The notes under the pieces: generated by a model
Databases searched by the model: none
Seen by the model: the letters and a program-made list of their open reading frames with translations, nothing else
What the model was told of the DNA's origin: nothing
Translations under genes and position numbers: made by a program
Part shown: piece by piece, positions 13,999-23,400 of the stretch
How the letters are laid out: each line of letters opens with the position of its first letter
How positions within the stretch are numbered: the first letter of the stretch is position 1
Source: a virus
DNA length: 38,316 nt
Strand: one strand, 5' to 3'
IMG/VR virus record: IMGVR_UViG_3300020156_000060
Coordinates: 1-38,316 of that record

Positions 13999-14328
13999 AT
14001 GGCCAAGCAGCACGAGCCCGCCGACGGCATCCCGGTCCGCGCCACGCGGCGTGGGTACTTCGGCGGCGTGCTCTTCGAGGAGGGCGATCGCTTCGTCATC
14101 CCCGACGACAAGGCGCTCGGGTCGTGGATGGCGCCGATCAACCCCAAGGACGCCGAGCGGCTCGCCGAGCGGCTGAAGAAGCTGAACCAGCACGTGCGGC
14201 CGCCGCCGCCCAAGGGCGTCCGGCCGACGACGGGTCCTGGCTTCATCGGGTCCTTCCGCGAGCCGGTGGGCGACAAGGTCGAGCGCCTGCCCGAATCCGA
14301 GGCGAAGGACGACGGTCCGAAGGGCTGA
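13999..14328 (+). CDS. Hypothetical head-module protein
   Basis: A 109-residue charged protein after GGAG (MAKQHEPADGIPVRATRRGY). It has a short beta-like domain (FGGVLFEEGDRFVIPDDKAL) followed by Lys/Pro-rich linkers. It lies between cement and tail genes, where BPP-1-type phages carry a small gene of similar size. Function is unknown. Confidence 0.6.
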   Translation: MAKQHEPADGIPVRATRRGYFGGVLFEEGDRFVIPDDKALGSWMAPINPKDAERLAERLKKLNQHVRPPPPKGVRPTTGPGFIGSFREPVGDKVERLPESEAKDDGPKG

Positions 14329-14356
14329 CCGCCCACCGGACAGCGCGCTGAACCCT

Positions 14357-14382
14357 GAGGGCGGGCCGCCAAGCCCGCCCTC
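14357..14382 (+). terminator. Terminator-like hairpin
   Basis: GAGGGCGGGC (14357-14366) and GCCCGCCCTC (14373-14382) form a perfect 10-bp stem with a 6-base loop, followed by TGTCGT. The stem is strong but the U-tract is poor, so partial termination is the best guess. It separates head genes from the tail module, whose first gene follows with AAGGAGA. Confidence 0.6.
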
Positions 14383-14399
14383 TGTCGTAAGGAGACCCC

Positions 14400-14660
14400 A
14401 TGGCCGGAACCCGCCGCGTTGCCGCCCCGACCGCGCCCTTCAGCTTCGCCGCGGCCGTCACGCCGCACGACGACAACGCGCTGGCCGACGGCACGTGCCG
14501 CAGCCTGTGGATCGGCGGCGCCGGCGACGTCGTCGTCGTCTTCGGCGACGGCACCGAGGTCACCTTCACCGGCTGCACGGCCGGCTCGATCCTGCCGGTG
14601 CAGGCGAACAAGGTGAAGTCCACCGACACCACGGCCACGGCGATCGTCGCCCTGTACTGA
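14400..14660 (+). CDS. Small beta-rich structural protein (spike-base-like)
   Basis: An 86-residue protein after a strong AAGGAGA site. PHDDNALADGTCRSLWIGGA, GDVVVVFGDGTEVTFTGC and a conserved-looking end (SILPVQANKVKSTDTTATA) recall small proteins annotated as spike base in gene transfer agents and prophages. The resemblance is from memory. It is likely a minor virion part made at a high level. Confidence 0.6.
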   Translation: MAGTRRVAAPTAPFSFAAAVTPHDDNALADGTCRSLWIGGAGDVVVVFGDGTEVTFTGCTAGSILPVQANKVKSTDTTATAIVALY

Positions 14661-14673
14661 TCGGCCGACCACC

Positions 14674-15270
14674 ATGGCCACCAGCGAGGTCGCGATCTGC
14701 AACATGGCGCTGAGCCGCATCGGCATCTCCGTGTCGATCGCGTCGCTCGACGAGGCCTCGGTCGAGGCGCAGCTGTGCAACCAGTGGTACGAGACCGCGC
14801 GCGACGCGACCCTCTACGACTTCGACTGGCCCTTCGCCTCCAAGCGGACGACCCTCGGCCTGGTCGAGGAGAACCCCAACGACGACTGGCACTACGCCTA
14901 CCGCCTGCCGGCCGACTGCCTGCGCGCGCGCCGGCTGGTCGACGGCACGGCGCTGATCGGCGAGGATGGCCCGGAGTACGAGATCTCGGGCGACGACTCG
15001 GGCGGCCTGCTCTACACCGACGAGGCCGAGGCCATCCTGCTCTACATCCGGTCGGTGACCAATCCGGCGTTCTTCCCGCCGGGCTTCGCCCTGGCGCTGG
15101 CCTGGCGCCTGGCGGTCGAGATCGCCCCGGCGCTGTCACGGAAGGAGTCGGTGCTGAACACCTGCTGGCAGGCCTACCAGCTGGCCATCGCCGGCGCGGC
15201 CTCCGCGGTCGCGAACGAGAGCCGCGGGCGCAAGCCGGGCGACGCCGCCGCGATCGAAGCGCGAGGCTAA
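14674..15270 (+). CDS. Tail tubular protein A
   Basis: A 198-residue protein beginning MATSEVAICNMALSRIGISV. This opening, then SLDEASVEAQLCNQWYETAR and LYDFDWPFASKRTTL, is the hallmark of the T7 gp11-type tail tubular A (gatekeeper) family. The length equals T7 gp11 (196). It binds below the portal and connects to the nozzle protein encoded next. Confidence 0.9.
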   Translation: MATSEVAICNMALSRIGISVSIASLDEASVEAQLCNQWYETARDATLYDFDWPFASKRTTLGLVEENPNDDWHYAYRLPADCLRARRLVDGTALIGEDGPEYEISGDDSGGLLYTDEAEAILLYIRSVTNPAFFPPGFALALAWRLAVEIAPALSRKESVLNTCWQAYQLAIAGAASAVANESRGRKPGDAAAIEARG

Positions 15271-15273
15271 GCC

Positions 15274-18195
15274 GTGCCGTCCATCGCCCAGCGGTCGTTC
15301 GCCGGCGGCGAGATCGCCCCGGCCATGTACGGGCGGGCGGACCAGGCGAAGTACGCGACCGGCGCGCGCACCCTGCGCAACTTCATGGTCCAGCGCTTCG
15401 GCGGCGTCACCAACCGCCCCGGAACCAAGCTCGTCTGCGAGGTGAAGGACTCGGCCGACCAGGTCGCGCTGATCCCCTTCGAGTTCAACGACGAGCAGAC
15501 CTACTGCCTCGAGTTCGGCGACGAGTACATGCGGGTGATCCGCAACGGCGAGCGCCTGACGGTCTCGGGCGTCTCGGCCTGGAAGGCCGCGGTGACCATC
15601 ACCGACGCGACGGCTGCCGACCCGGTGGAGATCACCGCCGCGTCCCATGGCTTCAGCGACGGCGACCAGGTCGTCATCTCCGGCGTCGCCGGCATGGTCG
15701 AGCTCAACGGCAACACCTACACCGTCGCCAACGCGACGGCCAACACGTTCGAGCTCGAGGGCATCGACGGCTCGGGCTTCACGGCCTACACCTCCGGCGG
15801 TTCGGCGAACCTGCTCTACGAGGTCGCCGACCTGGTCGAGCAGTCGGGCACCTACTACTACTGCATCGCCGAGCACTCGGCGCAGCAGCCGCCGAACGCG
15901 GCCTACTGGTACGCGCTGACCGGCACGATCTACGAGATCCCGACGCCCTACGCCGCGGCCGACGTCGCCGACCTGAAGTTCGTCCAGAGCGCCGACGTCA
16001 TCACCCTGGTGCATCCCACCTACGCGCCGCGCGAGCTTGCCCGCACGGGGCACACGTCCTGGACGCTCGACGAGGTCGCCTTCGAGCCGTCGCTCGACGC
16101 GCCGACCGAGGTCGCGGCGACCGGCGCCGACGGCACGGACGAGCACTCCTGGCTGGTCACCGCGGTGGCGGACGGGACGTACGAGGAGAGCCTGCCGGGC
16201 ACGGCGACCGCCGGCGCCGCCACCTCGATCAGCATCACCGGCATCCGGCTGAAGATCGGCGAGGAGCTGGTCGTCACCACGTCGGGTGCGCACCCGTTCC
16301 TGACGGGTCAGACCGTCCGCATCACCGGCGTCAACGGAACGTCGTCGCTCAACCGGCGGTCGTTCATCATCACCAAGCTGACGTCGACGACGTTCCGGCT
16401 GAACAACGAGCGCTACTACGTCTTCAGCAGCCGGCCGTCGCACTTCCCCTACTCCAGCGGCGGCACGGCGACGCGGACCGCGGCGGACCTGTCCTCGATC
16501 ACCTTCCCTGCGACCATCACCTGGTCGCAGGTCGACGGTGCGCGCGAGTACAACGTCTACCGCCGCAAGAACGGCATCTACGGCTACATCGGCACGACGA
16601 CCGATCTGTCCTTCGTCGATGACGGCATCACGCCGAACCTGGCCGAGACGGCGCCGGTCGAGACGCTGCCCTTCAGCGCGGCCGACGCCTACCCGGCGGC
16701 GGTCTCGCTCTTCCAGCAGCGCCAGCTGTACGCCAACACCAACGGCCGGCCGGAGACGTGCTGGGTCTCGCAGGTCGGCTCGTACCGCAACCTCTCGGCC
16801 CGCGCGCCGGCGCTCGATGACGACGCCTTCTCGTTCACCGTCGACGGCAAGAAGGTCCACCCGATCCGACACCTGGTCGACATCGGCCGGAAGCTGGTGC
16901 TCCTCTCCGGCGGCGGGGCGTGGACGGTCCAGGGCGACACCGACGGCGTGCTGCGGCCGACGGCCATCAACCTGCACCAGGAGGACGGGCACGGCGCGGC
17001 GAACAAGCCCGACCCGGTGGTGGTCGGCAACTCGCTGCTCTACGTCCAGGCGCGCGGGTCGATCCTGCGCGACCTGCGCTACGACTTCACCTCCGACGGC
17101 TTCCCGTCGCGCGATCTGACCATGTACGCGGCGCACCTGTTCGCCGGGCACTCGATCGTCGACATGGCCTACGCCGAGGCGCCGCACTCGATCATCTGGG
17201 CGGTGCGCGACGACGGCGCGCTGCTCGGCCTGACCTACGTCCGCGACCACGAGGTCTGGGGCTGGCACGTCCACGAGACCGGCGACGGCGACGCCTTCGA
17301 GCGCGTGCTGTCCATCCCCGAGGGCGGGGAGGACGCCGTCTACGTCGTGGTCCGCAGGACGGTCGACGGCTCGACCAAGCGCTACATCGAGCGCTTCGCC
17401 TCCCGGCAGTTCGAGGACGTCGCGGAGGACGCGATCTTCACCGACTCGACCGTCACCCAGGACGGCCGGCACACCGGCGCCACGACGATGACGCTCTCGG
17501 GCGGTACCGACTGGCTGCACACCGAGACCCTGACCCTGACCGCCAGCGCGGCGACCTTCTCGTCCGACTGGGTGGGCGACCAGATCCGCCTGTCGATCGA
17601 CGGCCAGAACGATCTGCGCGTCTCGGTCACGGCCTACACCGACACGACGCACGTTTCGGTCCGCGCTGTGCGCACCGTGCCCGCGGCCTTCCGCGGCGTG
17701 GCGGTGGCGACTTGGGCGCGCGGCCGCTCGACCGTCACCGGGCTGTCGCATCTCGAGGGGCGCGAGGTCGCCATCCTCGCCGACGGCTACGTCTGTCCGG
17801 CGGCCACGGTCTCGGGCGGGGCGGTGTCCCTCGGCCGGCCGTACTTCGTCGCCCACGTCGGGCTCGGATACACCGCCGACCTCGAGACGCTGGACGTCGA
17901 TTCCGTCACCAGCAACGAGGTCCTGTCCGACAAGCGCAAGCGCGTCTCGTCCGTGACCGTCTACCTCGAGTCGAGCCGCGGCATGTGGGTCGGGCAGGAC
18001 GAGGACCACCAGGTCGAGTGGAAGCAGCGCAGCGCCGCGCTCGCGCCAGACCAGCTCACGCCGCTCTTCACCGGGACGATGGAGCAGCGCATCCCCACCA
18101 CCTGGAACGACCACGGCCGGCTGCTCTTCAGCCAGCGCGACCCGCTGCCGCTGACCATCCTGTCCGTGATCCCGTCCGTGCAGATCGGAGGCTGA
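15274..18195 (+). CDS. Tail tubular protein B (nozzle) with two FCCH-like inserts
   Basis: A 973-residue protein with a GTG start. The N-terminus SIAQRSFAGGEIAPAMYGRA and RTLRNFMVQRFGGVTNRPGT are typical of podophage nozzle proteins. Two insert domains resemble what databases call the ubiquitin-activating E1 FCCH-like domain: VEITAASHGFSDGDQVVISG near 115-134 and TSGAHPFLTGQTVRITGVNG near 336-355. It is longer than T7 gp12 (about 794), mainly because of these inserts. It forms the hexameric tail tip tube on which the tailspikes sit. Confidence 0.85.
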   Translation: MPSIAQRSFAGGEIAPAMYGRADQAKYATGARTLRNFMVQRFGGVTNRPGTKLVCEVKDSADQVALIPFEFNDEQTYCLEFGDEYMRVIRNGERLTVSGVSAWKAAVTITDATAADPVEITAASHGFSDGDQVVISGVAGMVELNGNTYTVANATANTFELEGIDGSGFTAYTSGGSANLLYEVADLVEQSGTYYYCIAEHSAQQPPNAAYWYALTGTIYEIPTPYAAADVADLKFVQSADVITLVHPTYAPRELARTGHTSWTLDEVAFEPSLDAPTEVAATGADGTDEHSWLVTAVADGTYEESLPGTATAGAATSISITGIRLKIGEELVVTTSGAHPFLTGQTVRITGVNGTSSLNRRSFIITKLTSTTFRLNNERYYVFSSRPSHFPYSSGGTATRTAADLSSITFPATITWSQVDGAREYNVYRRKNGIYGYIGTTTDLSFVDDGITPNLAETAPVETLPFSAADAYPAAVSLFQQRQLYANTNGRPETCWVSQVGSYRNLSARAPALDDDAFSFTVDGKKVHPIRHLVDIGRKLVLLSGGGAWTVQGDTDGVLRPTAINLHQEDGHGAANKPDPVVVGNSLLYVQARGSILRDLRYDFTSDGFPSRDLTMYAAHLFAGHSIVDMAYAEAPHSIIWAVRDDGALLGLTYVRDHEVWGWHVHETGDGDAFERVLSIPEGGEDAVYVVVRRTVDGSTKRYIERFASRQFEDVAEDAIFTDSTVTQDGRHTGATTMTLSGGTDWLHTETLTLTASAATFSSDWVGDQIRLSIDGQNDLRVSVTAYTDTTHVSVRAVRTVPAAFRGVAVATWARGRSTVTGLSHLEGREVAILADGYVCPAATVSGGAVSLGRPYFVAHVGLGYTADLETLDVDSVTSNEVLSDKRKRVSSVTVYLESSRGMWVGQDEDHQVEWKQRSAALAPDQLTPLFTGTMEQRIPTTWNDHGRLLFSQRDPLPLTILSVIPSVQIGG

Positions 18196-18196
18196 G

Positions 18197-18736
18197 ATGA
18201 GCGACGGACAGAGCGCCGCCGCGGCCGCCAGCGCCTCCCAGGCGCAGCGGCATCAGGCACAGACCAACACCTACGCTGGCGTCGCCTCGGGCGCGCAGGC
18301 GGTCGGGGGCATCGTCGGCGCCTGGGCCGAGTACCGGGCGGGCAAGTTCAACGCGAAGGTCGCTCGGCTGAACGCCGAGGTCGACCGCCTGCGCGCGCGC
18401 GACGCCATCCGCCGCGGCAAGATCGCCCAGGATCGGCAGCGGCAGGCCGGCCGGCAGCTGATCTCGCGCCAGCGCGCGGCCTTCGCCGGCCAGGGCGTGA
18501 GCGTCGACCAGGACGTCGCCGGCGCGGTCGTCGCCGACACTGAGCGCATGCTCGCCCAGGACGTCGAGACCATCGGGTTGAACGCCGAGCTCGAGGCCTG
18601 GGGCCACCGGGTCAGTGCCGTCGACAACCGCTCGCGCGCGGCCATCGCCGAGCGCGAGGGCGTCGACCGCGCCGCCGGCACCCTGCTGACGACCAGCGCC
18701 CGGTCGGTCGACACCTACCGGAGCCTGACGAGGTAG
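18197..18736 (+). CDS. Internal virion protein, gp14-like
   Basis: A 179-residue protein after GGAGG. It has a Ser/Ala/Gln N-terminus, a hydrophobic Gly/Ala stretch (GAQAVGGIVGAWAEYRAG near 33-50), then long charged helices (LNAEVDRLRARDAIRRGKIA). FAGQGVSVDQDVAGAVVADT is typical of the smallest ejected core protein of T7-like phages. It is expected to enter the outer membrane at infection. Confidence 0.7.
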   Translation: MSDGQSAAAAASASQAQRHQAQTNTYAGVASGAQAVGGIVGAWAEYRAGKFNAKVARLNAEVDRLRARDAIRRGKIAQDRQRQAGRQLISRQRAAFAGQGVSVDQDVAGAVVADTERMLAQDVETIGLNAELEAWGHRVSAVDNRSRAAIAEREGVDRAAGTLLTTSARSVDTYRSLTR

Positions 18737-18740
18737 CCCG

Positions 18741-20480
18741 ATGCCACGCGTACCCGTCTACAGCCAGCCCTCCGAGACCCCGGCCGCCGTGCCCGGCGCC
18801 AGCCTCGGCGTACAGGCGTCGCCGGCGGCGTTCGGGGGCGCGATGGCGCGGGGCGTCGACAACGTGGCGGCGGTGGCGGCCAATGAGATCGCGCTGCGCC
18901 GCCAGCGCGGCGACCAGGTGGCGCTGCTCGACGCGGAGCGCCGGCTGGGCGAGCGGCAGAACGCGCTCGAGGCGAAGCTCGCGGAGCGCCGCGGCCAGGC
19001 CGCGATGGGCGCGCACGACGAGCTGATCGCCGAGTACGACCAGACCGCGGGCGAGATCGAGGCCCAACTGGGCAACGACGACCAGCGCCTCGCCTTCCGC
19101 AACCTGGCGGACGGGCGCCGCATCGGCCTGTCGTCGGCGGCCCAGAACCACATCCGCCGGGAGCTCCGGCAGGTCGAGGACCAGGCATTCGAGGGCGCGC
19201 AGGCGGTCTCGCTCGACGCGGCGCACGCCAACTACGCCGACCCCGGCCGGGTCGAGGGCGAGGCCGGGGCGATGGCCCGGCGCATCGACGAGTACGCCCA
19301 GCGCAACGGCCTGCCGCCGGAGTGGGCCGAGCACCAGAAGCTGCGCGACGTCTCGGCGGCCTACGCCGGCGCGATTGAGCGCATGCTGGTCGACGGCGAC
19401 GACCGTGCGGCGGCCGCGGCGTACGAGCGCTGGAAGGGCAACCTCTCCGGTGCCGACCAGGCCGGCCTGTCCAAGGCGCTCGAGACCGCGTCGACCCGCG
19501 CCGAGGCCCAGCGCCAGGCCGACGACATCCTGATGACCACCGCCGACCGCGCCGAGGCGATGGCCCGGGTGGCGAAGATCCAGGACCCGAAGCTGCGCGA
19601 CGAGGTCGACGACCGGGTGCACCGGCTCTACGGCCTGCGCGAGCAGGCGCGGCGCGAGGACCAGGCGAAGCTCTACGACACGGCGGCGAAGAAGCTGGTC
19701 GAGACGGCCGGCGACCTGTCGGCTATTGACCCGGTGGCCTGGTCGCGCCTCGACATCGGCGAGCAGGACAGCCTGCGCAAGCGGGCCGCGCTGATCGCGG
19801 AGGGAAAGCAGATCCCGGATCGGAGCCCCGCGTATTGGCGGCTGCGCACGGCCTATGCCCAGGGCGGGGAGACGCGCGAGGCGTTCAAGGCCGACAACCT
19901 GCGCCGGTATCAGGGCGACCTCTCGCCGGGCGACTACATCGAGCTCCTGAAGCTGCAGGAGGACGCGCTCAACAACGAGTCGAAGCTCGGCGCCGTCGCC
20001 GCCGGCATCGAGGCCGAGGTCCAGGCGCTCTACGCCTTGGCGACGGGCAAGGACCCGAAGACCCGCTACAAGGACGGCAAGGCCATCTCCAACCCCGACG
20101 CCGACGCATTCCGCGCGATGGTCTACCCGGCGATCGCGGCCGAGCAGCGCGTGAAGGGCCGGGAGCTCACGCCCGAGGAGGCGCGGACCGTCGCCGAGCG
20201 CGCGCTGGCGAAGAAGGTGGTTGCGACGGGCGACGTCACCTTCTGGTCGAAGGTCGACGATGCCCTGCCGTTCGGCTTCCTGCTCGAGGACCGGCCCGAG
20301 TCCGAGGAGATGCGCGCCTACCAGATCCCGGGGATGGTCGCGCACGTCGACCAGATCCCGGTCGAGAAGCTCGCCGAGGTCGTCGCCGAGGCGCGCCGCA
20401 ACGGCGTCGCCAACCCGAAGCCCGAGCACCTCGTCGACCGCTACAACCAGAAGCTGATCGAGGGCATGCGTGGCAAGTGA
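18741..20480 (+). CDS. Internal virion protein, gp15-like
   Basis: A 579-residue, highly helical Ala/Arg/Glu-rich protein (MPRVPVYSQPSETPAAVPGA at the start). Position between the small gp14-like gene and the giant gene equals that of T7 gp15. Segments such as GQAAMGAHDELIAEYDQTAG near 91-110 and the long coiled region support a core or ejection role. No enzyme motif is seen. It overlaps the next gene by 11 bases. Confidence 0.7.
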   Translation: MPRVPVYSQPSETPAAVPGASLGVQASPAAFGGAMARGVDNVAAVAANEIALRRQRGDQVALLDAERRLGERQNALEAKLAERRGQAAMGAHDELIAEYDQTAGEIEAQLGNDDQRLAFRNLADGRRIGLSSAAQNHIRRELRQVEDQAFEGAQAVSLDAAHANYADPGRVEGEAGAMARRIDEYAQRNGLPPEWAEHQKLRDVSAAYAGAIERMLVDGDDRAAAAAYERWKGNLSGADQAGLSKALETASTRAEAQRQADDILMTTADRAEAMARVAKIQDPKLRDEVDDRVHRLYGLREQARREDQAKLYDTAAKKLVETAGDLSAIDPVAWSRLDIGEQDSLRKRAALIAEGKQIPDRSPAYWRLRTAYAQGGETREAFKADNLRRYQGDLSPGDYIELLKLQEDALNNESKLGAVAAGIEAEVQALYALATGKDPKTRYKDGKAISNPDADAFRAMVYPAIAAEQRVKGRELTPEEARTVAERALAKKVVATGDVTFWSKVDDALPFGFLLEDRPESEEMRAYQIPGMVAHVDQIPVEKLAEVVAEARRNGVANPKPEHLVDRYNQKLIEGMRGK

Positions 20481-23400
20481 CGGCATGCCGTACGTGGGCT
20501 CGGAGACCGAGCCCGTCCCGCCGGCGCCGGTGGTGCCGCAGCCCGACCCCGTGGTGCCGCCGCCGGTGGACCCGTCGGGCGCCGACCGCTACTGGCAGCA
20601 GGTCGCGCGCAGCGACGAGGCGCGCCTGCGCTACGCCTCCAAGCTGGCGGCCGAGCGCGACGTCGACCGCGTCGTCCGCGCGCAGAAGGCGGCCGAGCGG
20701 TGGAAGCTGCCGGTCGACTTCGCCGAGCGGAACCTCGACGTCCTCGAGGGCCACGCCGCCATCACCGAGCGCCAGGCCCGCACGCTCCTGCGCCACCACC
20801 CCGAGCTCGCGGAGTGGATGTCCAACCCGGACAACGCGGTCATCGCCAAGGACGACCTCGGCGCGCTGCGCCAGATCGATGCCGCGGTGCGGCGCTGGCA
20901 GGACCCCGACGCCGACCCGGCCGGCCTGCTGCCGGACGGCTTCACCTTCGGCCCCGGCGGCGAGATCCTCGAGGTCCTCCCCGGCGGCATGGCCACCGTG
21001 GTCGGCGGCTTCGACGACCTCGACCGCCGGCTCGACCAGATCGCGACCGACCAGAGCGAGCTCGAGGCGCGCACGCCCGGCCGCTTCATGGCCGGCTTCC
21101 GCGGCTCGGTCGCCGCCACCGGCAACCTCTTCGGCTTCCGGCAGGACCAGGCGCTGCAGGCGCAGGGCGACCTCCAGGCGTCGGCGTACCTCGAGCCCAG
21201 CTTCTGGTCGGACGTCGTGCGCGGCGCCGGCGGGCTCGCCGCCGACGTCCCGCTGATGTTCGCCGGCGGCCCGGTCGGGCGCGGCGCGCGGTTCCTCCAG
21301 CAGCAGTTGTTCTTCCGGAAGGCGCCCATCCCCATCCTGAGCCGCATCGCCAACACCGGCGGGCGCATGTCGCAGGCGATCAACGTCGCCGCCGCCGGCA
21401 CGCCGCTCGCCGTGCGCGAGGGGGCCGAGGGCGGTCCGATCGCCTGGCTGATCGAGACCGTCATCCCCGGCTCGTTCGGTGCGACCGGCGTCGAGCGCGT
21501 GCTCCTGGGCGCCAGCGCCGAGGCCGTGGCCAAGGACCGGGTGCACGGCCTGGCGCGCCGCGTCCTCGCCGGGTCGACGTGGGAAGGCTCGGAGGAGGCG
21601 ACGACCGAGCTGGCGCACGCCCTGCACGAGGCGGCGGCCGGCGACGCGACGGCGCTCGATCCCGACCGGCTGGTGCGCCGGCTGGGCGTCGCGTCGATCC
21701 TGGGCGCGGCGGCGGGTGCGGGGTTCACCCTGCCGGCCGAGGTCGGACGGGACCTCCACGACCGCGCGCAGGCGGCGCAGCGGGCGCTGGCGAGCCGCGA
21801 TGGCCTGGCGGGCATCATCGCCGCGGCCCGGGCTTCGCAGTCGGGCAAGCAGTCGCCGGGCGCGCTGCGCGACCTTATCGACAGCCTGGGCGGCGACGCC
21901 AAGCAGGTCTTCTTCCAGGCCGACGACTGGGACGCCTACTGGCAGTCGAAGGGGGTCGATCCGGCCAAGGCCGCCGACCTCTACGGCGCGCGCGACGCCT
22001 ACCTCGAGGCCCGGGCGCACGGCGGCGAGATGCCGCTGCCGGTGGGGAAGATCGTCGAGGCGGCCCTGGGCGACCAGGTCGGTCCCGCCGCCGACGGCCT
22101 GCTCGACCTCCTGCGCCGCGAGCCGGGCGCGCCGAGCGCCGCCGAGGCGAAGGTCTGGGTCGACGGCATCCCGGCCGAGATCGAGCAGCTGGCGACCGCG
22201 GCCGCGCGCGAGGTCCAGGCGCCCGACCAGGACTCGGCCGTCCAGGTGAAGGCCGACGTCGTCGAGCAGATGACGGCCGCCGGCTTCGACGCCCAGACCG
22301 CCGAGCAGTACGGCACGCTCTACGAGTCGGTCTTCCGCTCGCTGGCCACCCGCACCGGGCAGGACCCGGCGGCGCTGTACCAGCGCTACGCCCTCCAGAT
22401 CAGGCGCGCGCTGCCGGCGGCGCTGCAGGGGCGGGAGAAGGTCGACGCGCTCGACAGCCTGCTCGACCGGCTGCGCGCCGGCCAGATCCCGCAGGACCAG
22501 GAGATCTTCGGCACCTCGCTCCTCGAGTTCCTCCGCGAGGGTGGGCTGCAGGACCAGGGCGGCGAGCTCTCGCACATGGATGCGGACGCCGGGCGGAAGG
22601 CGTTCCAGCGGAAGCTGATCCGCGAGGACGGCCGTGGCCTCGACGACGCGCGCGCGGTGGCCATCGAGCGCGGCTACCTGCCCGAGGGGGCAACGATCAA
22701 CGACCTGCTCGCCGCGATCCGCGAGGAGCTCGCCGGCCGGCCGGTCTACAACCGCGACAACGCCAACCCGGCGCAGCAGGACCTGCGCGACGCGCTGACT
22801 GAGATCCGCGCGGCGCTTGCCGACGCGGGCATCGACCTGGCGACGGCGGACAACGCGACGGCGAAGCGCGCGCTGATGGGCGGCGCCGACGCCGCGCCGC
22901 TGTCCGAGGCGGCGCAGCGCGTGCTCAACCAGCCGGCGTACCATGGCTCGCCGCACGAGTTCGACCGCTTCACGACGGCGAAGATGGGGACCGGCGAGGG
23001 GCACCAGGCGTTCGGGTGGGGCCTGTACTTCGCAGGGCGGAAGGAGGTCGCGGCCTGGTACCGCGACACGATCTCCCGCAACCGCCGGGACGCCGATCCA
23101 GAGCTTCAGGCAGCGTGGAAGGCGCTGGCGACTCAGCTCAAGAGCGACGACTACCTCGGCTTCAACACGGCGGCGCAGGCCGTCTCCGCCCTGCGCTCGC
23201 ATCCTGACTGGCGCGACCGCTGGGAATCGTTGAACCCGGACGTCCTGCAGTCTGCGCTGGACGCATACCAGAAGCTGGCGAAGGAGCTCGCTGGGAAGAT
23301 CTACACGGTCGAGATCCCCGACGACGCCCAGTACCTGCTCTGGGACAAGCCGCTGCGCGCCCAGCCGCCGGAGGTCCGATCGGCGGTCGAGGCTGTGCTC

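Noticed and set aside
15136-18114. A 992-codon minus-strand open frame
   Set aside because: It lies opposite the nozzle gene, whose start, motifs and length are convincing. The minus translation is only Arg/Val/Gly/Asp-rich.
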